A DNA stretch of 64,000 nt from Hymenobacter rubidus (GTDB taxonomy: Bacteria; Bacteroidota; Bacteroidia; Cytophagales; Hymenobacteraceae), in contig NZ_JAERQF010000005.1 in the NCBI RefSeq assembly GCF_016734815.1, positions 62,001 through 126,000 on the forward strand. The letters are read 5' to 3'. Under the pieces are notes generated by a model. The model saw only the letters and a program-made list of their open reading frames with translations. It had not been told where the DNA came from and did no database searches. Shown here in pieces: positions 35,412 to 43,743 of this stretch. Both the position numbers and the translations under genes were made by a program. Positions within the stretch are counted from its first letter, which is position 1, and every line of letters begins with the position of its first letter.

Positions 35412-36983
35412 TTACCGCCGCAGGTACCCGCCCAAATCCGACACGCTCACGATGCCTAGCTCCCGCGCCTGCTTCCCGCGCATCAGCAGCGCGTAGGTGT
35501 TGTTGAAGCCCAGCGGGGCTAGCCATTCCAGCCCGTAGCGGCGGCGAAACTCCTGGCGCACGTAGCCCAGCACCGCCGCTGGCCGGCCGCCTAGCGAGTC
35601 GACCGCGGCCGGTGTGGGCTGGAGCAGCACCAGCAAGCCGGTGCCCGTGTATTCGGGGTATAGGTCGATAGCCCCGTTGCGCAGCGCCTCGAAGCAGATG
35701 GTGGTGCCGCCCAGGCCGGTTTTGGTTTCCACGGCCAGGTCGGTATTGCCGCGGATGAGGGCGGCATATAGCTCGGCCAGAATGTATTGCTCAGCAAAAA
35801 TTTTCGAGCCCAGCTTCACTACCGCTGCACCGGCCACGGCCGGGCGCGGGGCCCGCCACAGCCCCCGCCGCTTCAAAAAAGCTTCGGCAATGCGTTGGGG
35901 AGCCTGGTGCAGGTAGTCGGCGCGGTAATTCAAGTCGGTCATCACCGAATCGGAAATCTGGCCCGCCAGCTGCGCTAACACAGCGCCGAGTTCCGGATGC
36001 TGGCGCAGCAATTCGGGGCGCACCACGGGCACCGCGAAGTAGGGCGGGAAGGCCCGGCGGTCGTCGCGCAGCACCCGCAGGCCGTAGGCCCGGATGCGCC
36101 CGTCGGTGCTGTAGCCGTCGATGACGTCCACGTTGGCATTGCGGGCGGCTTCGTACACCAGCGTCGGGGCCAGCACCACGCTGGGCAGGCGCGTGAGGCC
36201 ATAGGTTTTGGTAAGGCCCGGCAGTCCATCGGCCCGCCCCACAAACTCGGGGCTGAAGCCGGCCAGCAGCTTGCCCGTGGCCCTGGGCAGCAGGTAGAGG
36301 CCGCCCAGCAGCGGCAGGGCCAGCAGCAGGCCCGCGCCCACCTGCGTCAGCCGCCGCGTGCTCAGCTTTTGAACTCCGCCCAGCAGCGCATCAAAGGCCA
36401 GCGCCAGCCCGGCGGCAGGCAGGGCCCCGGCCAGTATCATCACGGGGTTGTTGAGGGCAATGCCGCCGAAAATAAACTCGCCCAGCCCCCCCGCCGCCAC
36501 GTAGGCGGCCAGCGTGGCCACGCCCACGTTTATCACCGTGGCAGTGCGGATGCCAGCCATGAGCACCGGCAGGGCCAAGGGCAGCTCCACCTTGCGCAGC
36601 ACCTGTCCATCGGTCAGGCCCAGGCCCCGCGCCGCTTCCACCACGGCCGGCGATACGCCCCGAATGCCCTCCAGCGTGTTGCGAATGATGGGCAGCAGCG
36701 AGTACAGAAACAGGGCAAAAAGGGCCGGTTTCGGCCCAATGCCCATCAGCGGAATCAGCACGCCGAGCAGGGCAATGCTGGGCACCGTCTGCAACACGCC
36801 CGCCAGGCCCAGCACCGCCGGAACCCAGCGCGGCCGCCGCGACAGCCAAACACCCAGCGGAACGCCCACCAGCACGCCGAGCAGCAATGAGCCTGCCGTG
36901 AGCCCGATGTGCTGCACCGTTTGCTCGCCCAGCTTGCCGGCCTGCTCGTGCCAGAAAGCAAATAGCGCGGTTAGCGTTTCCAT
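35412..36983 (-). CDS. Osmoprotectant (glycine betaine/choline-type) ABC permease fused to its binding protein
   Basis: 523 residues. Residues 1-205 are an OpuC/ProW-like permease with five or six membrane segments and the EAA loop (EAARGLGLTDGQVLRKVELP, about 117-136). After a further hydrophobic segment (about 220-235) comes an OpuAC-type substrate-binding domain (about 250-523) with KIFAEQYILAEL, TGLGGTTICFEAL and DLYPEYTGTGLL. Fusions of permease and binding protein are known in this transporter group. It imports betaine, choline or carnitine for osmotic balance. It overlaps the ATPase gene by 13 nt, so the two form an operon. Confidence 0.9.
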   Translation of the reverse strand: METLTALFAFWHEQAGKLGEQTVQHIGLTAGSLLLGVLVGVPLGVWLSRRPRWVPAVLGLAGVLQTVPSIALLGVLIPLMGIGPKPALFALFLYSLLPIIRNTLEGIRGVSPAVVEAARGLGLTDGQVLRKVELPLALPVLMAGIRTATVINVGVATLAAYVAAGGLGEFIFGGIALNNPVMILAGALPAAGLALAFDALLGGVQKLSTRRLTQVGAGLLLALPLLGGLYLLPRATGKLLAGFSPEFVGRADGLPGLTKTYGLTRLPSVVLAPTLVYEAARNANVDVIDGYSTDGRIRAYGLRVLRDDRRAFPPYFAVPVVRPELLRQHPELGAVLAQLAGQISDSVMTDLNYRADYLHQAPQRIAEAFLKRRGLWRAPRPAVAGAAVVKLGSKIFAEQYILAELYAALIRGNTDLAVETKTGLGGTTICFEALRNGAIDLYPEYTGTGLLVLLQPTPAAVDSLGGRPAAVLGYVRQEFRRRYGLEWLAPLGFNNTYALLMRGKQARELGIVSVSDLGGYLRR

Positions 36984-38125
36984 GCGTCCTCCTCTCGTTG
37001 CAGGGCTTCGCCAAAAGCAGCCATGAGCTGGGACACCGAAAACAAGCTCGCCGGAGCACCCGGGCGGGTCAAAACTTCCAGCGCGTCCTGAACGGTGGTT
37101 GATGCGGTGAAATCAGCGCCAATTTTCCGGCCAACTGCGGGTTTTGAGTCAAGCCCTTGCTTACTTGCGATGGAAATCGGCTGGCCCCCCGCTTGGTTAT
37201 TTACTCCGCCATCGGAATTATTTACCGGCTCAGAAAAAATATGTACTGCGCTAGCGGTCGAGCTTGCTATTGGTTGGGGATTTTGTGCCGTTGAGTTGGG
37301 TTTTTGTGCCGGGGGCGTAAAATTATTTACTTCTGAACCTGGGAAAACATCGCCCAGGGTCAATGTGCGCAATTGCAAGGCCAGCCGTTCGGCCGCAAAG
37401 AAGCTTTGCACAAAATCATTGGCGGGCCGGAACAGCAGCTCACGCGGCGTGCCAAGCTGCTGAATCTGGCCGGCATTGAGCAGCATAATCCGGTCGGCCA
37501 GCTCGAAGGCTTCCGTCACGTCGTGGGTCACCAGCACCACCGTTTTGCGGCGCAGCTCTTCCAGCTCCCGAAACTCGCGCCGGATGCTGGCGCGCGTCAG
37601 GGGGTCGAGGGCGCCGAAAGGCTCATCGAGCAAGATGATGGGCGGGTCGGCGGCCAGGGCGCGCGCCAGGCCCACGCGCTGCTGCTGCCCACCCGAGAGC
37701 TGGTGCGGGTACTGCGCGGCGTAGCGCGCCGGCGGCAGGTGCAGCCGCGTGAGCAAGGCCGTGGTGCGCGCCGCAATGGTGGCCGGGCTGTGGCCCAGCA
37801 GCTTCGGCACCACGGCAATGTTTTCGGCCACGGTGTAGTGCGGCAGCAGGCCCACTTGCTGAATAACGTAGCCCATGCCGCGCCGCAGCGTTTCGGCCGG
37901 CTGCTGGCGCACGTCGCGCCCGTTAATCTCCACGGTGCCGCCGTCGGGCTCAATCAGCCGGTTGAGCATCTTGAGCAGCGTGGTTTTGCCGCAGCCGCTG
38001 GGGCCGAGGAGCACCAGCGTTTCGCCGGCCGCTAAGTTGAACGATAGGTCCTGCACCACGGCGTTCGGGCCGAAGCTTTTGCGAAGGCTGGTAACTCGGA
38101 TAACAGGCGGCGGAGCGTCGGGCAT
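36971..38125 (-). CDS. Osmoprotectant ABC transporter ATPase (OpuCA/ProV-like)
   Basis: 384 residues. Walker A is LLGPSGCGKTTLLKML (about 38-53), the Q-loop lies in GYVIQQVGLLPHYTV, the signature is LSGGQQQRVGLARAL (about 143-157) and Walker B is PIILLDEPFGALDP. It powers import by the fused permease/binding protein just downstream. The usual CBS-like C-terminal region is interrupted: after LTLGDVFPG, about 80 Asn/Ser/Pro-rich residues follow, encoded by DNA clearly richer in A+T (37110-37330) with three related GTAAATAA tracts, before TTVQDALEVLTRPGAPAS resumes. That segment looks inserted in frame and disordered. Confidence 0.9.
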   Translation of the reverse strand: MPDAPPPVIRVTSLRKSFGPNAVVQDLSFNLAAGETLVLLGPSGCGKTTLLKMLNRLIEPDGGTVEINGRDVRQQPAETLRRGMGYVIQQVGLLPHYTVAENIAVVPKLLGHSPATIAARTTALLTRLHLPPARYAAQYPHQLSGGQQQRVGLARALAADPPIILLDEPFGALDPLTRASIRREFRELEELRRKTVVLVTHDVTEAFELADRIMLLNAGQIQQLGTPRELLFRPANDFVQSFFAAERLALQLRTLTLGDVFPGSEVNNFTPPAQKPNSTAQNPQPIASSTASAVHIFSEPVNNSDGGVNNQAGGQPISIASKQGLDSKPAVGRKIGADFTASTTVQDALEVLTRPGAPASLFSVSQLMAAFGEALQREEDAWKR

Positions 38126-38127
38126 GG

Positions 38128-38223
38128 GCGCAAAGTAGCGCGAACTTTGTAGTTCGCGTCTCCGCGCCGCCTCAACAATTGTCGTGCTGCCACGCGAACT
38201 ACAAAGTTCGCGCTACTTTGCGC
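38128..38223. repeat. Inverted-repeat doublet in a divergent promoter region
   Basis: Perfect arms of about 32 bp start GCGCAAAGTAGCGCG. Each arm folds internally as CGCGAACT / AGTTCGCG with an ACAA (or TTGT) loop. It fills the space between the ATPase start (38125, minus) and the M28 peptidase start (38277, plus). Confidence 0.85.
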
Positions 38224-38276
38224 TCATGCCCCACTGCCTGACGTCAGGTTTGGCCCGTCATTCCACTGTTTTTCCG

Positions 38277-39923
38277 ATGAAATTTCCCTCTTCGTTCTTG
38301 GCCAGCCTGCTCGGCGCAGCCGCCCACGCCCAGGCCCCGCTCACCGTGCCCAAGCCCGTGACTGTTGCGCTGGAGCAAGTCAAGCCCGCCGACATCAAAG
38401 CCCACATTGCCTACCTGGCCGATGACCGCCTGCAGGGCCGCAAAGCCGGCACGCCCGGCTACCAGCTGGCCGTCGACTACGTTAGCCAGCAGTTCAAAAG
38501 CCTGGGCGTGCAGCCCGCCGGCGAAGGCGGCACCTACCTCCAGAAAGTGCGCCTGCGCCGGGCTTTCCTCAGGCCCGGCGCCGCCTTCGTGGCCCGCGAT
38601 GCCCAGGGCGCCGCCCTGCCGCTCACGGCCGGTGCCGATTACGTGCTCTACCCCAGTCCCGAGCTGCCCACTACCCGCGTAACCAATGCGCCGCTGGCCT
38701 TTGCCGGCTTCGGCATCAGCGCCCCCGAGCTGGGCTACGACGACTACGCCGGCCTCGACGTGAAAGGCAAGGTGGTACTGATTGTGCGCGGAGCCCCGCG
38801 CACTTTTGGCTCTACCGTGGCCTCGGCCAGCCAGGATTTGGCTGGGCTCCTGAAAGCGGCCATCAGCCACGGCGCCGTGGGGCTGCTGGTGGCTTCCACC
38901 CACCCCGCGCCGCCGGCCAGCGTGAAGGCCGGCACCTACAGTGTGCTCGGGGCCAATGGCAAAGTGGCGGTGTCGCGCACTTTCGCCATTGGCAGCCAAC
39001 AGCAGTTTTACGCGGCCGTGAGCGCAGCTACGCTCCAGCGCCTGCTGCAAACCTCGGCACTGGATACCACGGCGGTTTTCGCGGCCATCCGCAGCGGCAA
39101 ACCCGCCTCGGCGGTGTTGAAAACGACCATTACGGCCAATGCGGAATCAACTTACCAAGACTTTGAGAGCTACAACGTGGTGGGCAAATTCACGGGCTCC
39201 GACGCCAGGCTGCGCGATGAGTACGTGGTGCATTCCGCTCACCTCGACCACCTCGGCATCACGGCTCCGGTGAAGGGCGACTCCATCAACAACGGTGCCC
39301 ACGACAATGCCTCGGGCGTGTCCTGCGTGCTCGAAATCGCCAAAGTCTATTCCAAGCTGAAAGAGAAGCCCAAGCGCTCGATGCTCTTCGTGTTCATGAC
39401 CGGCGAGGAATTGGGCCTGCTCGGTTCGTCGGCTTTCGCTGCCAATCCCCCAGTGCCCAAAGCCAAAATTGTGGCCGACATCAACATGGACATGCCCACG
39501 CTCATTGCCCCGCTGCTGAGCGTGGTGGCGCTGGGTGCCCCGCATTCCACCCTCATCGAGCCCGTGAAGCGTGCCTGCGCCTACATGGCCATCGACCTCG
39601 AAAACGACCCCGAGCCCGAGCAAAACCGCTTCATCCGCAGCGACCAGTACAGCTTCGTGACGGCCGGCATCCCCGCCCTGCACATCAAATACGGCAACAA
39701 AACCGCCGACGGCAAAAACAACCTCAGCGAGGACGTGCAAAAGTGGCGCGCCGTCACCTACCACAAGCCCCAGGACGACATCAACGGCCGCTTCGACTTC
39801 GAGGCCGGCCGCAAATACGTGCAACTCTGCTTCCTCATCGGCTACCAGGTGGCGCAGGACACCGCCCGCCCGACGTGGAATAAGGGCGACTTTTTTGGGG
39901 TGCGGTACGGCGGTCAGCGGTAA
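38277..39923 (+). CDS. M28 family metallopeptidase with PA domain
   Basis: 548 residues from ATG at 38277 (MKFPSSFLASLLGAAAHAQ), which gives a short signal peptide cleaved after HAQ; the frame extends upstream into the inverted repeat. The PA-like insert spans about residues 95-270. The catalytic domain holds the expected zinc ligands and catalytic Glu: VVHSAHLDHLG (His), NNGAHDNASGVSC (Asp), MTGEELGLLGS (Glu-Glu), DINMDMP (Asp) and a late His in VTYHKPQDD. It is a secreted aminopeptidase or carboxypeptidase probably feeding on peptides. Single-gene transcript on the plus strand. Confidence 0.92.
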   Translation: MKFPSSFLASLLGAAAHAQAPLTVPKPVTVALEQVKPADIKAHIAYLADDRLQGRKAGTPGYQLAVDYVSQQFKSLGVQPAGEGGTYLQKVRLRRAFLRPGAAFVARDAQGAALPLTAGADYVLYPSPELPTTRVTNAPLAFAGFGISAPELGYDDYAGLDVKGKVVLIVRGAPRTFGSTVASASQDLAGLLKAAISHGAVGLLVASTHPAPPASVKAGTYSVLGANGKVAVSRTFAIGSQQQFYAAVSAATLQRLLQTSALDTTAVFAAIRSGKPASAVLKTTITANAESTYQDFESYNVVGKFTGSDARLRDEYVVHSAHLDHLGITAPVKGDSINNGAHDNASGVSCVLEIAKVYSKLKEKPKRSMLFVFMTGEELGLLGSSAFAANPPVPKAKIVADINMDMPTLIAPLLSVVALGAPHSTLIEPVKRACAYMAIDLENDPEPEQNRFIRSDQYSFVTAGIPALHIKYGNKTADGKNNLSEDVQKWRAVTYHKPQDDINGRFDFEAGRKYVQLCFLIGYQVAQDTARPTWNKGDFFGVRYGGQR

Positions 39924-39941
39924 CCAGAACAAACATAAAAA

Positions 39942-40048
39942 ACGTCATGCCGAGCGCAGCCGAGGCATCTCGCGTGGGGTAGTAATCCTTTTCTTGCGAT
40001 TGAATTACTGCTGCACGCGAGATGCCTCGGCTGCGCTCGGCATGACGT
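39942..40048. repeat. REP-like doublet, ATGCC/GGCAT variant
   Basis: 107 bp with inverted arms starting ACGTCATGCCGAGCG. The arm hairpin is ATGCC...GGCAT: relative to other copies, both sides of the stem have changed together. It lies between convergent M28 and pirin genes. Confidence 0.85.
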
Positions 40049-40076
40049 GCTTCATTAATGTCTCAAACGGCAAACG

Positions 40077-40961
40077 CTAATCCGCAAACGTCCCCATCGC
40101 CCCGCTTTCATAATCGGCAATGGCCTGCACCAGCTCCTTGTTCGTGTTCATCACAAACGGGCCATACGTCGCCAGCGGCTCTTCAATGGGCTCGCCGGCC
40201 AGCACCAGGATGATGCTGTCTTCGGTAGCCGTGAGGCGCATGTCGGGCGAGTTCCAGCCCAGCACCACCAGTTGCTTGGTGATGGTCGGGCGACCGTCGT
40301 AGAGTTGCACCGCACCCTTCACAATGTAGAGGCCCACGTTGTAGTCCTGCGGCAGGCTGAGCGTGAATTCGGCGCCTTTGCTAAGGTGCACGTCGAGCAT
40401 TGTCAGGGGCGAAAACGTGCTGGCCGGCCCTCTCACGCCTTCGTAAGCGCCTGCAATGACGCGGATACTGCCTTTGCCATCCGCCGTAGGCACGGTTTTG
40501 ATAGCGGCCGAAGGAATGTCCTGGTAGTTGGCCGGGGCCATTTTGTCCTTTTGGGGCATGTTCACCCACAGCTGCACCACCTCCAGCGTGCCGCCCCGGC
40601 GGGTAAATTCCTTTTCGTATAGCTCCTCGTGCAGCAGGCCCGCACCGGCCGTCATCCACTGCACGTCGCCGGGCCCGATGTTGCCGGCGTGGCCCGCCGT
40701 GTCGCGGTGCGCCAGCACGCCCTGGTACATAACGGTCACGGTTTCGAATCCCCGGTGCGGGTGGGGCGGTGAGCCCAGCGGCTGCTCGCTCGGCGCAATG
40801 GCCATCGGCCCGATGTGGTCGATGAGCAGAAAGGGGCTGAGCTGGCGGATGCGCGGCCCCGGCATGGGGCTGGTCACCTGGAAGCCGTCGCCCACGGCTT
40901 TTCGGTTGCCATCAATTATCTGAAAGATTCTGCGGAAATCGGTAGCCGGCGTGGTGTCCAT
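40077..40961 (-). CDS. Pirin family protein
   Basis: 294 residues from ATG at 40961 (MDTTPATDFRRIFQII); 12 earlier codons are hydrophobic but end without a cleavage site and are omitted. Two cupin folds are expected. The N-terminal one carries the pirin metal motif PPHPHRGFETVTVMYQG (about 66-82) and AGAGLLHEELY with the further His and Glu ligands. The C-terminal half has VRGPASTFSPLTMLDV and GPFVMNTNKEL. Some pirins are quercetin 2,3-dioxygenases and others have regulatory roles; the substrate cannot be chosen here. Cytoplasmic, single gene. Confidence 0.9.
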   Translation of the reverse strand: MDTTPATDFRRIFQIIDGNRKAVGDGFQVTSPMPGPRIRQLSPFLLIDHIGPMAIAPSEQPLGSPPHPHRGFETVTVMYQGVLAHRDTAGHAGNIGPGDVQWMTAGAGLLHEELYEKEFTRRGGTLEVVQLWVNMPQKDKMAPANYQDIPSAAIKTVPTADGKGSIRVIAGAYEGVRGPASTFSPLTMLDVHLSKGAEFTLSLPQDYNVGLYIVKGAVQLYDGRPTITKQLVVLGWNSPDMRLTATEDSIILVLAGEPIEEPLATYGPFVMNTNKELVQAIADYESGAMGTFAD

Positions 40962-41261
40962 AAGCAGCAAGAAAAAGAGGGTAGAAGGTCCGCACACGGC
41001 GGCTGCCTGCTAAAAGTATTTGGGGGCAAAATAGTTATCGACTTTGCCCCGGCAAACCTGCTTTTTTAACCGGCGTAGAAGCTGAGCTATCGGAATCGGT
41101 TGCGGTAGTTTGCTGCTAAAATGGGTTAAAAATCAAATGGTTGCGCGGATAAAAGGTGCGTCTATATTTGCGCAAGCTCCCGCCTGACTCCGCGTTGGGT
41201 GGCTATTAGACCAAGACAGTAGCCGGAGCTTCTTCCGCGTTTTCAACCCCTAAAATTCCCC
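40962..41261. other. Divergent promoter region, pirin / GH43
   Basis: 300 nt between divergent genes. The plus-strand promoter for GH43 is described separately. I could not pick a clear box for pirin. Confidence 0.5.
41141..41170 (+). promoter_or_regulatory. Bacteroidota-type promoter of the GH43 gene
   Basis: TTG at 41141-41143, a 19-nt spacer and TATATTTG at 41163-41170 fit the -33/-7 pattern (TTG...TAnnTTTG). The ATG is 91 nt downstream, leaving a leader of about 85 nt. Confidence 0.6.
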
Positions 41262-42392
41262 ATGCGCAACCCCCTGAAATCGAAAGCGCCGGCTGCCGCT
41301 CTGGTCGCCTCGCTGGCCCTGCTGGCCGCCTGCCAATCCACCGAAACCAAGCAGGAAACCACCACGACTACCGCCCCCACGGAAGCCCCCAAAGCCGATA
41401 CTGCCGCCGCCAAAAAGTACCTGTCGGAGCCCCTCATCAGCAACATCTACACCGCCGACCCGTCGGCCCACGTCTTCGCTGGCAAGATTTACATCTATCC
41501 CTCGCACGACATCGAGGCCGGCATTCCGGAGAATGACAAGGGCGACCATTTCGCCATGAACGACTACCACATTCTGTCGATGGACAGCGTAGGCGGCAAG
41601 GTGACCGACCACGGCGTGGCCCTCTCGGTGAAGGACATTCCCTGGGCCGGCCGTCAGCTTTGGGCCCCCGATGCGGCTTTCAAAAATGGCACCTACTACC
41701 TCTATTTCCCGGTGAAGGACAAGCAGGACGTGTTCCGCATTGGCGTGGCCACCAGCACCTCGCCCAGCGGCCCGTTCAAGGCCGACCCCCTGCCCATGGC
41801 CGGCAGCTTCAGCATCGACCCCGCCGTGCTGCAGGATACCGACGGCAAGGCTTACATGTACTTTGGCGGCCTGTGGGGCGGCCAGCTCCAGCGCTGGCAA
41901 AAGGGGACTTACGACGCTAATGCCCCCGAAAAAGAGCCTAACACCGACGTGCCCGCTCTCAACGCCCGCGTAGCCAAGCTCTCGGCCGACATGAAGCATT
42001 TCGACGGCCCGGTACAGGAAATCAAAATCCTGGACGAAGCCGGCAAGCCCCTGCTGGCCAGCGACACCAAGCGCCGCTTCTTCGAAGGCGGCTGGATGCA
42101 CAAGTACAACGGCAAGTACTACTTCTCCTACTCCACCGGCGACACGCACCTGCTGGTGTATGCCGTAGGCGACAAGCCCACCGGCCCATTCACTTACAAA
42201 GGCGTCATCATGCAGCCCGTGGAAGGCTGGACCACCCACCACTCCATCATCGAGGTAAAAGGCAAGTGGTACATCTTCTACCACGACACTCAGCTGAGCG
42301 GCAAAACCTGGCTGCGGAATATCAAAGTGACCGAGTTGAAGCGTAAAGCTAATGGCAGCATCGAGACGATTTTGCCGGGCGGTAACGGTTGA
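41262..42392 (+). CDS. Glycoside hydrolase family 43 lipoprotein
   Basis: 376 residues. The signal peptide ends in a lipobox (LLAACQST), followed by a Thr/Pro-rich linker to about residue 50. The five-bladed propeller has the three expected acidic residues: general base Asp in YTADPSAHVF, pKa-tuning Asp in FSIDPAVLQD and general acid Glu in RFFEGGWMHKYNG. The family cleaves arabinose- or xylose-containing polysaccharides; the exact specificity is open. It is probably outer-membrane anchored. It is not within a polysaccharide utilisation locus: no SusC or SusD gene is in the window. Confidence 0.9.
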   Translation: MRNPLKSKAPAAALVASLALLAACQSTETKQETTTTTAPTEAPKADTAAAKKYLSEPLISNIYTADPSAHVFAGKIYIYPSHDIEAGIPENDKGDHFAMNDYHILSMDSVGGKVTDHGVALSVKDIPWAGRQLWAPDAAFKNGTYYLYFPVKDKQDVFRIGVATSTSPSGPFKADPLPMAGSFSIDPAVLQDTDGKAYMYFGGLWGGQLQRWQKGTYDANAPEKEPNTDVPALNARVAKLSADMKHFDGPVQEIKILDEAGKPLLASDTKRRFFEGGWMHKYNGKYYFSYSTGDTHLLVYAVGDKPTGPFTYKGVIMQPVEGWTTHHSIIEVKGKWYIFYHDTQLSGKTWLRNIKVTELKRKANGSIETILPGGNG

Positions 42393-42410
42393 TTGGAAGG
42401 CCTAGCGAAC

Positions 42411-42607
42411 AGAACGGTCATGCTGAGCGCAGCCGAGGCATCTCTACCGCACCGTTTGTCATGCTGACGAAGGAAGCATCTTTTCACGTATGGCCGGTCA
42501 GTGGCGCAATCGTGATAAGGTCCTTCGTCTCTGCTTTAATCGCAGAATGCTCAGGATGCCAGAAGGCGCGGTAGAGATGCTTCGGCTGCGCTCAGCATGA
42601 CCGTTCT
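42411..42607. repeat. Composite REP-like element: one doublet nested in another
   Basis: The outer arms (AGAACGGTCATGCTGAG at the left, its complement at 42591-42607) belong to the ATGCT family. Between them, 42450-42567 holds a second element: a left hairpin ATGCTGACGAAGGAAGCAT and a right arm with GATAAGGTCCTTCG and GCTCAGGATGCC of the TCCT/AGGA family, itself split by about 20 extra bases. It accounts for most of the 324-nt gap between GH43 and the bacilliredoxin gene. Confidence 0.75.
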
Positions 42608-42665
42608 TTTTACTCACGGACGCTCCCCCGAAACTTTCCCCGGCCCTCATTGCTTTAAGCATTCG

Positions 42666-42673
42666 TATTTTTG
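42666..42673 (+). promoter_or_regulatory. Possible -7 box of the bacilliredoxin gene
   Basis: TATTTTTG fits TAnnTTTG 43 nt before the ATG. No well-spaced -33 TTG was found. Confidence 0.4.
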
Positions 42674-42716
42674 CATCCTCACGCGGCCGCGCCGCTTTTT
42701 ATAAATCATTACGACA

Positions 42717-43139
42717 ATGGCAGTTTATCCCGAATACATGGTGGCGCCCATCCGCCAGGACCTTACCGAAGTAGGTTTTGAGCAATTGATGACCCCCGAA
42801 GAAGTAGATTCCGCTTTGGCTTCCAGCGAAGGCACCGTGCTGGTGGCCGTGAACTCGGTGTGCGGCTGCGCCGCCGCCAAAGCCCGCCCCGCCCTGAAAA
42901 TGGCCCTCGCCAGCGCCGACAAAAAGCCGGGCAAGCTGGTCACCGTTTTCGCCGGCATGGAAACCGACGCCGTGGCCAAAATGCGCGAGCACCTGCTCCC
43001 GTACCCGCCCTCGTCGCCCTGCATTGCCCTGTTCAAAGATGGGGAACTGGTGCACATGATTGAGCGCTACCACATCGAAGGTTCCGACGCTATGCGCATT
43101 GTGAACAACCTGCAAGGTGCGTTCGAAGAGTACTGCTAG
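42717..43139 (+). CDS. BrxA/BrxB family bacilliredoxin
   Basis: 140 residues, the normal length of YphP/YqiW proteins. Thioredoxin-like fold with the unusual CGC active site (NSVCGCAAAKARPA, about residues 46-59) and FAGMETDAVAKMREHLL. It removes bacillithiol from mixed disulfides on proteins after oxidative stress, which implies bacillithiol is made by this organism. A C-terminal Tyr-Cys ends the protein. It is convergent with the broken EamA gene, whose end lies only 10 nt away. Confidence 0.93.
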   Translation: MAVYPEYMVAPIRQDLTEVGFEQLMTPEEVDSALASSEGTVLVAVNSVCGCAAAKARPALKMALASADKKPGKLVTVFAGMETDAVAKMREHLLPYPPSSPCIALFKDGELVHMIERYHIEGSDAMRIVNNLQGAFEEYC

Positions 43140-43148
43140 TTTGAACGC

Positions 43149-43649
43149 TCAGGCCGTCGGCTTGGCTTCGTAAATGGTCGTCCCGCTAGCGGGGCGACCA
43201 TTTTTTTTGCTGGTGTCTTTCTTGTCTGCAGGTTTGGCGGTGGCAATCAAAATGGCCCCGCCCACCATCAGAACAGCGCCCAGCACCACCTGCCAGGTCA
43301 GTTTTTCCTTCAGAAAAAGGGCCGCCAACAGCACCTAAAACACAAGCGCCGTATTGGTGAGCGGCGACACGCGCGAGGCATCGCCCATCGACAAGGCCCG
43401 GAACGTGAGCAGCGACGAGGTGCCCGTGAGCACGCCCGCAACCAGCAAAAAAATCCAGCTTTTGCGCTCAATCTTGCCGATTTCGGGCAGCAGGCCCTGC
43501 CACAGCACGGCGCCCCAGGCCACCAGTATTATCAGCACCGACTGCACCGCGAAGGCCAGACTGGGCGGCACGTTCTTGATGCCGGCTTTTGACAGCGTGA
43601 CCACGGTGGCCGACACCATGGCCGCCAGCAAAGCAAAAACTATCCACAT
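43149..43649 (-). pseudogene. EamA/DMT-type transporter with in-frame TAG
   Basis: One continuous reading frame of about 166 codons from ATG at 43649 (MWIVFALLAAMVSATVV) is interrupted by a single TAG at 43335-43337 (codon 105), between TNTALVF and VLLAALFLKEKLTW. The two halves join into a typical single EamA domain with about five membrane segments, ending LMVGGAILIATAKP. Both halves keep normal composition and frame, so the change is recent or a sequence error. If real, the product is cut in the transporter core. The downstream half has a GTG directly after the stop, which might allow reinitiation. Confidence 0.75.
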
Positions 43650-43743
43650 ACGCGAACCGGGAAGCACCCGCTTAGCAGCGGATAAGTACGCCGGTCAGTA
43701 CGCGGCCGCGGGAGCAGAGTTGGCAGCGGCCCTGCCCGGCGTG

